Positions 48,175-56,519 of a stretch of 64,000 nucleotides of DNA are shown here, piece by piece. The stretch is taken from assembly GCF_003953935.1 (NCBI RefSeq), contig NZ_RXLQ01000012.1, positions 62,001-126,000 of the forward strand, in the 5' to 3' direction. A program made the translations under genes and the position numbers. Under the pieces are notes generated by a model that searched no databases, had not been told where the DNA came from, and was given only the letters and a program-made list of their open reading frames with translations. This DNA is from Massilia atriviolacea (GTDB lineage: Bacteria; Pseudomonadota; Gammaproteobacteria; Burkholderiales; Burkholderiaceae_D). Numbering within the stretch: position 1 is the first letter of the stretch; each line of letters begins with the position of its first letter.

Positions 48175-51000
48175 CTAGACAGCCACCGCCGGCGTCACGC
48201 GCCGCTGCAGCACGAAGATCGGCTGCGCCCACGGCGTGTCTTTCTTCTTCTTGCTGGTGATGAGGGTCAGTTCCGACGGGTCGTAGACGTCCGTGTTGTG
48301 GGTCAGCGGCGTCGTCATCAGGTACTGCGCCTCGGTGTTCTTGAGGAACTCGCCCACCAGCTGGATGTTGCGGATATCCAGGTGCGCGAACGGTTCGTCG
48401 ATGAACACGAAGCCGCCCGATCCATCTTCCGACTTCAACAAACCAATCAGCAGCACCAGCGACTTCATCACCTGCTGCCCGCCCGACGCTTCGCCGTCGT
48501 TCATCCCGATCTGGTCCTTGCCGTCGAACTTGAAGCGCACGTGCAGGCCGGCCTGCGACAGCTGCACGTCTTCGTTCTCCAGCTTGACCGGATCGGCATG
48601 CACCTCGATCCCCGCCAGTTCGCCCAGCTCCTTGATGTTCTTGCTGTAGGTCTTGATGGTGTAGCGCAGCCGCTCGATGTAGGCGCCGCGCGCGTTGGCG
48701 GTCGCTTCGATCGCGCGGTTGTTCTGGTAGCGCCGCTCGTCGGTTTCGGTCTGGCGGCCCTGCAACTGCTCGTTGAGGCGGTGATGCTGGTCGATGACGG
48801 TGGCGTCCAGCTCCCAGTCGTCGCGCGCCAGGCTGTGTTCGAGCGAGGACACGCGCAGGTCGACCTGGTGCGAGTTCTGGTGTTCGGCCACCAGCGCGGC
48901 ACGCCGCGCGAGCCGGCGCCAGCCTTGCGGCAGATGGCGCCAGGCGCGCCGCAGGTCCAGCAGCGCGCGCGCATGCTCGGCGCGCTGCTCGATCTGGCGC
49001 TTGTGGCCGAGCCGCAGCCCGGCTTCGGCTTCGGACAGGGTCATGCGCGCGTTCTGCCATACCGTGTCGGCACGCGTGCGCGCCACCGTGGCGGCCTTGG
49101 TCAGCGCCTGCAGTTCGCCCAGGCGCGTGCCCACCTCCATGCGTTCGGCCTTGAGCGGCACGGTGCTGCGCAGCGCTTCGTCGAATTCCGCCTGGCGCGC
49201 GGCCAGTTCCTTGGCCGCGTCGACACCGGCGATGCGCGCCTTGAGCGCCCCCACTTCGGCCGCCAGCTTGCTGATGGTGATGGTCAGCGCATCTTCCTGC
49301 GCTTCCAGCGCCGGCAGCGACTTTTGCAGCGCTTCCATGCGCTGCGAGCGTCCGGCCGTGCCGAAGCGGTAACGCGACACTTCCACGAACAGCGAGCGCC
49401 CGCCGCGCCGTTCGCGGTGATACGCGTCCGGCGTGATCCACTCGGCGTCGCGGTGCAGCTTGAAGCCCTTCTCCACCGAGTCGACGCGCTCGATGCGCGC
49501 CAGCTGGTCGATCAGCCATGGCGGGGCGGCGGCCGAAAAGCGCACCACCGACAGCAGGCTGTCATCCTTGACCGCCGGCGCCTTGATGCATTCCGGGACG
49601 ATGAAGTGACGATAGCGTTCCTTCTCTGCCAGACGGTAGGCCGCCGCCGCATCCTTGGAATGCTCCAGCAGCACCACCGATGCATACCCGCCCAGCACAC
49701 CTTCGACGGCGCCTTGCCATTTGGGGTCGGTCACTTCCACGATATCGGACAGCATCGCGTGCGCAATGCCGTCGTCGCGCAGGGCGCGGCGCATGGCGCG
49801 CACGGCGTCCGGCTCGGGCATCGCGGTCTTGCCCTGCAAGGCAGAGATGGTCGACTTTTCGGTCAGGATGCGGCTCGACAGCGCGTCGCGCGCCTGGCGC
49901 TGGCGTGACAGTTCGGCTTCCTTCTGGTCCAGCTGGGCCGCCACTTCGGCGATGTCCGCACCCGAATCGGCGGCCAGCTTTTGCAGGCGCTCCTTCTGTT
50001 CCAGCAGGCTATCGAGCGGCTTTAACCTGGCGTTGACCTGCGTGAGGCGGCTGCCCAGGGCGGTCGCTTCCTGCTCCAGCAGGGTCTCTTGCTGCTGCGC
50101 GTCGGCCAGCGCCTTGGCCTGCGCGGCCACGGCGTTGCGCTTTTCGATCAGCTGCGTGTCGGCCTGCGCCATCGGTTTGCGGGCGTCGCGCAGCGCGCGG
50201 CTGGCGCTTGCGGCTTTTTCGCGCGCTTCGTGGTATTCGAGGCTAGGCAGCACCTCTTCCAGCAGATTGCGGCGTTCCTTGTGCAGGTCTTCCCACTGGT
50301 GATAATTGGCCACGCGCAGGCGCAAGCCTTCCAGGTTGGTGCGCGAGGCTTCGAGTTCGGTTTCGAAGCGCTTGAGCTCCGTCTCGGTGTCGCGCTGGTG
50401 GCGCTTGGCTTCGTCGTAGGCATCCAGCACTTCCTTGTCGCCGAAGACCTGGAACACCAGGTCGAGCAACTGGCGCGGCGCGTATTCGCACAGCTTGTCG
50501 GTTTCGCCCTGCTCCAGCGCCAGCACCTTGGCCATGGCCGGCGACAGGCCGGCGTTGTGCAGGCGCTTGCGGTAGTTTTCGACCCCCAGCCAGTCGGTGG
50601 CGTCGTCGACTTCCTCGATCTGGATATTCCCCGGACGCATAAGGTACTGGCGCTTCCAGTCGCCGCCGTTCTTTTCGATCTTGCAGAACAGCGTGACTTC
50701 ATCGTCGCTGAAAAAACCCGAGCCGCGGAACGGGCGGTTCGACAACTGGCGCCCGACCGCCTTGTTGTCGACCACGGAGCGGATCCAGGCGGTCTGCTGG
50801 CCCGAGTGGCGCGCGTAGTGCTTGTAGGTGCGGCCCATCGAACAATCGAGGCCGAACAGGGTGCGCAGGGCGTCGAGCAAGGTGGTCTTGCCGGAGCCGT
50901 TCTGGCCGGCGATGGTGATGATCTTGGCGTCGAGCGGGATGTTCTTGATCCGTTGCCAGTAATCCCAGTGGACCAGTTCGAGCGATTTAATATGGAACAT
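48175..51000 (-). CDS. mksB: MukB-like SMC ATPase MksB of a condensin complex
   Basis: A 941-residue SMC-type ATPase. Walker A is AGQNGSGKTT (31-40). Long coiled-coils flank a central hinge-like region (about 400-560, for example VEVTDPKWQGAVEGVLGGYA). The C-terminal head carries the ABC signature GEASGGQQ (836-843) and Walker B FVFIDEPF (864-871). It is shorter than MukB, as MksB proteins are. With the two upstream genes it forms the kleisin-kite-ATPase trio that compacts or surveys DNA. It starts 10 bp after the mksE stop. A nuclease gene (mksG/jetD), present in some such operons, is not found downstream, where the AT-rich island begins. Confidence 0.85.
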   Translation of the reverse strand: MFHIKSLELVHWDYWQRIKNIPLDAKIITIAGQNGSGKTTLLDALRTLFGLDCSMGRTYKHYARHSGQQTAWIRSVVDNKAVGRQLSNRPFRGSGFFSDDEVTLFCKIEKNGGDWKRQYLMRPGNIQIEEVDDATDWLGVENYRKRLHNAGLSPAMAKVLALEQGETDKLCEYAPRQLLDLVFQVFGDKEVLDAYDEAKRHQRDTETELKRFETELEASRTNLEGLRLRVANYHQWEDLHKERRNLLEEVLPSLEYHEAREKAASASRALRDARKPMAQADTQLIEKRNAVAAQAKALADAQQQETLLEQEATALGSRLTQVNARLKPLDSLLEQKERLQKLAADSGADIAEVAAQLDQKEAELSRQRQARDALSSRILTEKSTISALQGKTAMPEPDAVRAMRRALRDDGIAHAMLSDIVEVTDPKWQGAVEGVLGGYASVVLLEHSKDAAAAYRLAEKERYRHFIVPECIKAPAVKDDSLLSVVRFSAAAPPWLIDQLARIERVDSVEKGFKLHRDAEWITPDAYHRERRGGRSLFVEVSRYRFGTAGRSQRMEALQKSLPALEAQEDALTITISKLAAEVGALKARIAGVDAAKELAARQAEFDEALRSTVPLKAERMEVGTRLGELQALTKAATVARTRADTVWQNARMTLSEAEAGLRLGHKRQIEQRAEHARALLDLRRAWRHLPQGWRRLARRAALVAEHQNSHQVDLRVSSLEHSLARDDWELDATVIDQHHRLNEQLQGRQTETDERRYQNNRAIEATANARGAYIERLRYTIKTYSKNIKELGELAGIEVHADPVKLENEDVQLSQAGLHVRFKFDGKDQIGMNDGEASGGQQVMKSLVLLIGLLKSEDGSGGFVFIDEPFAHLDIRNIQLVGEFLKNTEAQYLMTTPLTHNTDVYDPSELTLITSKKKKDTPWAQPIFVLQRRVTPAVAV

Positions 51001-51009
51001 GGACTAGCC

Positions 51010-51780
51010 TCAGGTTGGGGTATCGGCGGCCGGATCGGGATCGGCTGCGGGATCGGCTGCCACCTCGATGGGAACGGCCGAGACGGCGTCGGTGACGGCA
51101 TCGGCGAGCGCGTCGGCGTCGTTGGCGGCCGGCTTGGGCACAGCCACCGCCACCGGCGCGCGTTTGAAGACGTCGGCCAGCGCGCCGTTGATGATGCGCT
51201 CCTTGAGCACGTCGGTATCCATCAGCAGGTCGAGCAGCGGGCCTTCGAGGATTACGTCGCCGCGCCGTTCGATGAAGCCCATGCGCGAGAGCGCGCCCAG
51301 GTTCATGTCCATGCGCGTCTTCTTGCCCAGCTTGTCGCCGAAGTCCGACAGCAGCGCCGTGTACGAAATGCCGATCGAGGTATCTTCCGCGCGCGGCAGC
51401 GGCTTGTCCTTGTCGAACAGGTCGTTCTGGTCGTCGTCGGCCTTCTGGTGGGTCTCCTGGCGTTCGCGCTTGGGCAGGATGATCTGCGCCCACAGCACCA
51501 CCAGCAGCGCCACGCCGTCGCGCGTGAGGCCGAAGTTATTGTTTTGCCAGATATCCTTGGCGCCGAAGATCTTCGGTTCGACGGCGCGGTGCAGCGCCAG
51601 CGTGACATGGTCGGCGTAGACGTTATCGAGCAGTTTCAGGCCCGATTCGAGCAGGCGCTTGTCGACTTCGGCGCGGAACAGTTCATCGGACAGCACGCGC
51701 TTGACCAGTTTGTCGTCGCGGCGCAGGGTCTGATGCGTCAGCAGGCGCGCGATCAGGATTTGGGAGTCGTCATTTATCAT
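51010..51780 (-). CDS. mksE: Kite-type subunit MksE of a condensin complex
   Basis: A 256-residue protein with winged-helix-like halves: ILIARLLTHQTLRRDDKLV and SDELFRAEVDKRLLESGLKL, then TRDGVALLVVLWAQIILPKR and ALSRMGFIERRGDVILEGP, followed by an Ala/Pro-rich acidic tail (about 210-256). Size, predicted fold and position between the kleisin and the ATPase gene match MksE/JetB kite subunits, which dimerise on the kleisin. Sequence similarity by eye is low, so the name rests mainly on context. The ATG at 51778-51780 overlaps mksF by 11 bp; an earlier TTG start is possible. Confidence 0.78.
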   Translation of the reverse strand: MINDDSQILIARLLTHQTLRRDDKLVKRVLSDELFRAEVDKRLLESGLKLLDNVYADHVTLALHRAVEPKIFGAKDIWQNNNFGLTRDGVALLVVLWAQIILPKRERQETHQKADDDQNDLFDKDKPLPRAEDTSIGISYTALLSDFGDKLGKKTRMDMNLGALSRMGFIERRGDVILEGPLLDLLMDTDVLKERIINGALADVFKRAPVAVAVPKPAANDADALADAVTDAVSAVPIEVAADPAADPDPAADTPT

Positions 51781-53137
51781 CGGCCGGGCCGCTTTCCAGA
51801 TCAAGTGAGAGGGTGGCGATCGACATCGCGAACACGTTCGGGTCGTTCAGCTGCACCATCTCGTCGGTGGGCGTGAAGGTGATCGGCAGGCGCGCCAGTT
51901 GCGCCGTGGCGCCCTGCAGGCTCGCTTCGGCGGCGTCGCCCAGCAGCGGCAGCATCGAGGCGCGGTAGGAGGCCACCGCAAAGCTGGCCGGCAGCAGCGA
52001 ATCCTGGATCGGCACCGCTTTCGGGCCGTGTTCCGAGAAGCTGGGGAAGTTACCGAGGTTGGCAAAATCGGCCAGGCGCGCCAACCAGTCATCGAGTTCG
52101 GCCTGGATCGCCGGGCCGTCGTTGATGGTCAGCGGCGCGTCCTCGCCCTGCGGCAGGCCGGTAGGACCGGTGCTGGCGCTGCGTTCGGCCAGCAGTTCGG
52201 TTTCGGCCACGTCGATCATTTCGGCCGGGGTGATAAACAGGGGCATCACCGGGCGGTCGATCGCGCCCTGGGCCAGGCTCGATAAATCCTCGTGCGCCAG
52301 CAGCCAGCGCTTGACGTCCGTCGTCGACAGGCCGGACTGGCCCAGGTGCACGCGCTGGCGCTCGATCTGGTTCAGGGCGCGCGAGAACATGCCCTGCATG
52401 TTCAGCAGCGCGCTCTGGGCGCGCCCGATCGCCTGCGCGGCCTTGTGGGTGGCCGCATCGGCGCGTTCGTCGCTGGTGATGGCGCGCAGGATCTCGGAGC
52501 CCTTCTCGACCCAGTCGCAGGCCATGTGCCACTTCGCTTGCGAGGTGCGCAGGCGGAATTCGGAACCGGAGGCGATCGCATCGCGAAATTCCTCGGTCAG
52601 TTCGACCAGGCGCCCGAGCAGGTGCTTGAGCTGTTCCACGGTGACGCCGCCGACCGCCTGGGCGCCGGCCACCTGGGAGAGCAGGAAGCCCATTTCGGCG
52701 TCGTCGTCGGCCTGTCCCATCGCGAGCAGGGTGTCGAGCGAGGCGAGAACGTTGCGCGCCATCGGCGTGACGCGGTACACGGCCGCTTGCGCGTCCCAGG
52801 CCAGCAGGCTGTGCGAACGCAGGCGGGTGAGCACCGTTTCCAGGCTTTCCGGCAGCAGGTAGGCGAGCTTCTGGTTGATATCGGCGCGCGAGAACGCGGT
52901 GGTCGCGGTATCGGCCGCCAGCTCGCGCAGCACCAGCAGGCGGATCAAGACGCCGTCGGCACCGCCGTGGAACAGTGCGGTGAACGCTTGCAGGGTCGGC
53001 TGCGCCCGCTTCAAATGAAAAACTTGCTCGATCTCGTCGGCCGAGATGCCGGCCTGGAAGTGCGCCTGCAAGGAATCGTGGTCGTCTTGCCCTAAAGTCA
53101 GTGGTTCTGCAGCCACGCCTGCCGTTGTTTCCATCAT
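51770..53137 (-). CDS. mksF: Kleisin-type subunit MksF of a condensin complex
   Basis: A 455-residue mostly helical protein. The N-terminal part resembles a winged-helix region (TALFHGGADGVLIRLLVLRE; FSRADINQKLAYLLPESLET). The middle has long helices (QVAGAQAVGGVTVEQLKHLL; SQAKWHMACDWVEKGSEILR). The C-terminal part may contact the ATPase head. The gene order F-E-B, the overlap with mksE and the size fit the kleisin subunit of Mks/Wadjet-like condensins; that assignment is by context more than by motif. The operon seems to begin here, with a divergent gene at 53314 and an inverted repeat in the space between. Confidence 0.75.
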   Translation of the reverse strand: MMETTAGVAAEPLTLGQDDHDSLQAHFQAGISADEIEQVFHLKRAQPTLQAFTALFHGGADGVLIRLLVLRELAADTATTAFSRADINQKLAYLLPESLETVLTRLRSHSLLAWDAQAAVYRVTPMARNVLASLDTLLAMGQADDDAEMGFLLSQVAGAQAVGGVTVEQLKHLLGRLVELTEEFRDAIASGSEFRLRTSQAKWHMACDWVEKGSEILRAITSDERADAATHKAAQAIGRAQSALLNMQGMFSRALNQIERQRVHLGQSGLSTTDVKRWLLAHEDLSSLAQGAIDRPVMPLFITPAEMIDVAETELLAERSASTGPTGLPQGEDAPLTINDGPAIQAELDDWLARLADFANLGNFPSFSEHGPKAVPIQDSLLPASFAVASYRASMLPLLGDAAEASLQGATAQLARLPITFTPTDEMVQLNDPNVFAMSIATLSLDLESGPADDK

Positions 53138-53241
53138 CGTGTTCCGGTACCAGTTTCTTGCTTCCGGCGAAAGGTCTTGCCGTTGGGGGCGTCAGTATAT
53201 CAGCTAAGCCAAGGCCATCTGTCCAAATGTACCGACCCTGT

Positions 53242-53266
53242 TTGCAATCTTGTTTCATAATTGCAA
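53242..53266. promoter_or_regulatory. Inverted repeat between mksF and the divergent gene
   Basis: TTGCAAT (53242-53248) and ATTGCAA (53260-53266) form a 7-bp inverted repeat with an 11-bp spacer, in an AT-rich 176-bp gap between two divergent genes. It could bind a dimeric regulator controlling both. No regulator gene is adjacent. Confidence 0.4.
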
Positions 53267-53313
53267 GACATATTGAAACTAAAGTAATATCACATCATTA
53301 AGGGGAGATATGT

Positions 53314-53745
53314 GTGAATCACGATGAGTTGCAGCGGATTACTGCTTTACCGGAATATTTACCCGCTCCGCAGGTGGAGAAGGAGCTCGCCTCGCTGCTG
53401 CGCTCGTTCCGCCACGGGATGCCGGACGCGCAGGAAAAGCTGCTGATGATGGAAGCACTGGCGCAACTTGCCGACAGGCAATGGCAAACCTTCGAAATCC
53501 TGCCGCATGCGGCCAGGAAGCGTCTGAGTGCGTTTGCGATCGGCGTATGGGAGCGGCGTTCGCTGGCGTCGACCGCGCTGTTAATCAGCATTATCCGCAC
53601 CTTGGGGCTGAGCGATGCGCTGACCTACGCCACCTCGGTCGATCCCGCGACGCTGGAAACCATCATCGCCGCCGAGCTGCGCCACGCGCTGGCCGAGTTC
53701 GGCGATACGGTGGGCAATCCGTACACGCAGATGAAGCAACGATAG
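53314..53745 (+). CDS. Hypothetical helical protein with GTG start
   Basis: A 143-residue cytoplasmic protein without signal or membrane helix, reading NHDELQRITALPEYLPAPQV followed by a helix-rich remainder (KLLMMEALAQLADRQWQTFE; RTLGLSDALTYATSV). The start is a GTG at 53314, six bases after AGGGGAGA; an ATG four bases earlier would end after five codons, so it is rejected. I do not recognise the family. It is divergent from mksFEB and immediately precedes the large repeat array, so it may belong with either. Confidence 0.72.
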   Translation: MNHDELQRITALPEYLPAPQVEKELASLLRSFRHGMPDAQEKLLMMEALAQLADRQWQTFEILPHAARKRLSAFAIGVWERRSLASTALLISIIRTLGLSDALTYATSVDPATLETIIAAELRHALAEFGDTVGNPYTQMKQR

Positions 53746-53761
53746 CAACTCCCCCTGTATC

Positions 53762-54455
53762 CGCTCCGGTGCCTACCGCCGTGCCTGTCTCCCGATGGGA
53801 CATGGCTCGGCCCGTGTCCACTTCGGTGCCTGTCACCCGATCGGACATTGCTCAGCCCGTGTCCACTTCGGTGCCTGCCACCCGATGGGACAGTGTCCGA
53901 ATGTCAGACCTGGCACCGGATGGGACACTTCGGGGCCTGTCACCCGATGGGACAGTCACCCGATGGGACATTGTCCACTTCGGTGCCTGTCACCCGATGG
54001 GACAGTGTCCGAATGTCAGACCTGGCAACGGATGGGGCTGTGTCCGAATGTCAGACCTGGCACCGGATGGGACACTTCGGTGCCTGTCACCCGATGGGAC
54101 ATTGTCCACTTCGGTGCCTGTCACCCGATTGTCCACTTCGGTGCCTGTCACCCGATGGGACAGTGTCCGAATGTCAGACCTGGCAACGGATGGGGCTGTG
54201 TCCGAATGTCAGACCTGGCACCGGATGGGACACTTCGGTGCCTGTCACCCGATGGGACATTGTCCACTTCGGTGCCTGTCACCCGATTGTCCACTTCGGT
54301 GCCTGTCACCCGATGGGACAGTCACCCGATGGGACATTGCTCAGCCCGTGTCCACTTCGGTGCCTGTCACCCGATGGGACAGTGTCCGAATGTCAGACCT
54401 GGCAACGGATGGGGCTGTGTCCGAATGTCAGACCTGGCACCGGATGGGACACGAG
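53762..54455. repeat. Compound repeat array of two interleaved units
   Basis: About 700 bp are built from two units. Unit A, CACTTCGGTGCCTGTCACCC plus GATGGGACA, begins at 53819, 53864, 53926, 53976, 54073, 54107, 54134, 54231, 54265, 54292 and 54353. Unit B, GTGTCCGAATGTCAGACCTG plus GCAMCGGATGGG, begins at 53893, 54005, 54040, 54163, 54198, 54382 and 54417. The B units come in pairs 35 bp apart, alternating an AACGG and an ACCGG version. A 158-bp higher-order segment starting at 54005 is repeated at 54163. The units contain hairpin-prone parts (GGTGCCTGTCACC; CTGTCACCCGATGGGACAG). No stop codon occurs in any of the three forward frames for about 650 bp. Confidence 0.92.
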
Positions 54456-54481
54456 CTGGACATTGATGGACCTGGCGCCGC

Positions 54482-55228
54482 CTATTTCTTGCTGATCTTG
54501 TCGACCGTCTGTTCGATGAACTCGCCTTCTTCATCGCTGTAGCGCAACTGCACCGGATACCAGTCGTGCCCCGGCGCCAGCCACAGGTCGACGGTCTGGT
54601 CCTTGTCGCCCGGCGGCGGGGCCTTGGACAGGTGCACCGCGTCGACTTCGCCAAGCCCGGTCGCGATCTTCTCGCGCTTGAGTACCTTGAACGACCACAG
54701 CTGCGCATCCTTGCGTCCCGCCACGAACAGGCGCCATTCCGAGCCCGCAACGAATTTCTCCGGCTGGGCCCGCGCCAGCGCGGCCAACTGCCATTGCGCG
54801 CTCAGCCGGTCCTGCTCGCCGCCGCGCAGAGGATAGGTTTCCTTGCCGGCGCTGAAACTCAAACTCTTGGCGCCACGGTCGAAGGTGGCCGTGGTCGCCT
54901 CCTTGCGGAAACGCTTTTCGACGAATTGCGACGGCGCGATGCCGTAGGTATCGACAATGCCTTCGCTGCGGCTGTCGAGGATCTTGCCCAGCATCTGCGC
55001 TTTCGTCTCGTTGACGAGGCTGTACTTGCCATCGCCGGCGCGCCAGTTCACCTGGGCCTCGCCGCTCAGGGCCAGCCCTTTCTGGCGCGCCTTGAGCGTG
55101 TAGTGCAGGTCGGCCGAGGGCGGCAGGTTGAAGGGGCGCAGCACGGCTTCGTGTTCGGCGGCAAAGATGCCGGCGCAGGCACCGGCCAGCACGGCGCCGC
55201 CCAGCAGTTGTGTCAATAATGGTCGCAT
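54482..55228 (-). CDS. DUF3108 domain-containing exported protein
   Basis: A 248-residue protein with a signal peptide (MRPLLTQLLGGAVLAGACAG, cleaved near FAA-E). The mature part follows the DUF3108 pattern: LPPSADLHYTLKARQKGLAL, GKYSLVNETKAQML, then VDLWLAPGHDWYPVQLRYSD and FIEQTVDKISK near the end. DUF3108 proteins are periplasmic beta-rich proteins of unknown role. Of two ATG codons six bases apart I chose the second (55226-55228), with AGGA 7 bp before it. It follows a longer DUF3108 gene closely, so the pair is probably one operon and arose by duplication. The repeat array begins just beyond its 3' end. Confidence 0.88.
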   Translation of the reverse strand: MRPLLTQLLGGAVLAGACAGIFAAEHEAVLRPFNLPPSADLHYTLKARQKGLALSGEAQVNWRAGDGKYSLVNETKAQMLGKILDSRSEGIVDTYGIAPSQFVEKRFRKEATTATFDRGAKSLSFSAGKETYPLRGGEQDRLSAQWQLAALARAQPEKFVAGSEWRLFVAGRKDAQLWSFKVLKREKIATGLGEVDAVHLSKAPPPGDKDQTVDLWLAPGHDWYPVQLRYSDEEGEFIEQTVDKISKK

Positions 55229-55237
55229 CGTCATGTC

Positions 55238-56389
55238 CTAATCAGTGAGGTGAATCTTGCGGATGGTCTGGGTCGTGACCGAGCCGTTCGATTCGGTATT
55301 GCGGATCTGTACCGGATACCAGTTGTGCGCGGGCGCCAGCCAGATATCCAGGCGCGAGTTGTAAGCCCCCGGACGCGGCGGGCGGGCAAGGTGCCAGGTC
55401 GCCATGCGCCCCATCCGGGTATCGATGTCTTCCTGCCCGACCAGCACGAAACCGAACGGGTTGGCATCCTTTTCTTCGCCGACGAACAGTTCGACGCCGC
55501 TGGCGAACTGGGCGCTGTCGGCGCGGCCGATGGCGGCCAGCTGCATCAGGAAGCTCGCCTTGTCCTGTGCCCCGGCCACCATCGGATAGCTGCGCTCGGA
55601 GGCGGAAAAGGTGATCTTGCCGTCCGGCCCGCCAAAATGGGTGGCGGTCTGGCTCTTGCCGCGCCGCTTTTCGGTGGTGGTGCGCGGGATGATGCCGCCA
55701 GGCCCGAGCGTGCCTTCGCTGGTCAGGAGCACCAGGTTGACGCGCGCCACCAGCACGCTCACGCTCGCTTCCATCGACAGCGTGTAGGCGCCGCCGGCTT
55801 GCTTCCAGGCGATGCTCGACACGCCGGACCAGGTGCCGCCGTCGCGGTCGGTACGCGCCACGTCGAAGTTCAGCTCGGCCGATGGCGGCAGGCTGGCCTT
55901 GAGCGCGGGCTTGACCGGTTCGGCCGGCGCCGCTTGCGCCACGGGCGGCTCGGGCGGCGTGCCGGACGCCGCCAATTCTACGGCCGGCGCCATCTCGGCA
56001 GCGCTCGCTTGAACGGGCGCCGCCGCCGGATCGGCTGGCGCTTCGGCGCCGTCGACCGTGCCGGCATCGACGCCGGCCGTGGCCTCGGGAAGCGGCGCGG
56101 GAGGCGGCGGCACGGCCTTGGGAGCCGGACGCGGCCGCACTTGCGCGGGCTTCTGCGCGGGCTTCGGTGCCGGCTTCGGCTGGGGCGGCGCAGCAGGTGC
56201 GGCCACCGGCGCGGGCGCGTGCAGCAGCGCAACGATGGTCAGCGGGTCGTCAGCGGGCGCGGGCACATGGAGGGGCGAGCGCCCGATGCGCGCGCCGACA
56301 AAGTCGATCGCCAATACATGCAACAGGACCGTCGCCGTGCCGATCAGCAGCGCGCGGCGCCGCCGGGATAGGAAGGATGCGATCGTCAT
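55238..56389 (-). CDS. DUF3108 protein with membrane anchor and Pro/Ala linker
   Basis: A 383-residue protein. A basic start (SFLSRRRRALLIGTATVLLH) leads into one transmembrane helix (about 13-32). A long low-complexity linker of Ala, Pro and Lys (about 55-165, including PQPKPAPKPAQKPAQVRP) follows, resembling TonB-like envelope-spanning stretches. The C-terminal domain (about 175-383) is DUF3108, with LPPSAELNFDVART, then FSASERSYPMVAGAQDKASF and LDIWLAPAHNWYPVQIRNTE. The start ATG at 56387-56389 is preferred to a GTG two codons earlier. Its partner at 54482 begins 9 bp after this stop. A periplasmic envelope role is inferred. Confidence 0.85.
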   Translation of the reverse strand: MTIASFLSRRRRALLIGTATVLLHVLAIDFVGARIGRSPLHVPAPADDPLTIVALLHAPAPVAAPAAPPQPKPAPKPAQKPAQVRPRPAPKAVPPPPAPLPEATAGVDAGTVDGAEAPADPAAAPVQASAAEMAPAVELAASGTPPEPPVAQAAPAEPVKPALKASLPPSAELNFDVARTDRDGGTWSGVSSIAWKQAGGAYTLSMEASVSVLVARVNLVLLTSEGTLGPGGIIPRTTTEKRRGKSQTATHFGGPDGKITFSASERSYPMVAGAQDKASFLMQLAAIGRADSAQFASGVELFVGEEKDANPFGFVLVGQEDIDTRMGRMATWHLARPPRPGAYNSRLDIWLAPAHNWYPVQIRNTESNGSVTTQTIRKIHLTD

Positions 56390-56519
56390 GGCCACAGTTT
56401 AACGTGTCTGGCACTTTTCCCGCTGACACGGCTCAGCGCGCGCCGTGCTGCTCGCAGAACAGCTTTGATAGGATGACAATTATCTGCTACGCTCAAGCCT
56501 CTACTTTACGGAGACTCCC

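Noticed and set aside
53762-54455. Array considered as a CRISPR
   Set aside because: The units are contiguous and related to each other, the intervals are not unique spacers, and no cas gene is nearby.
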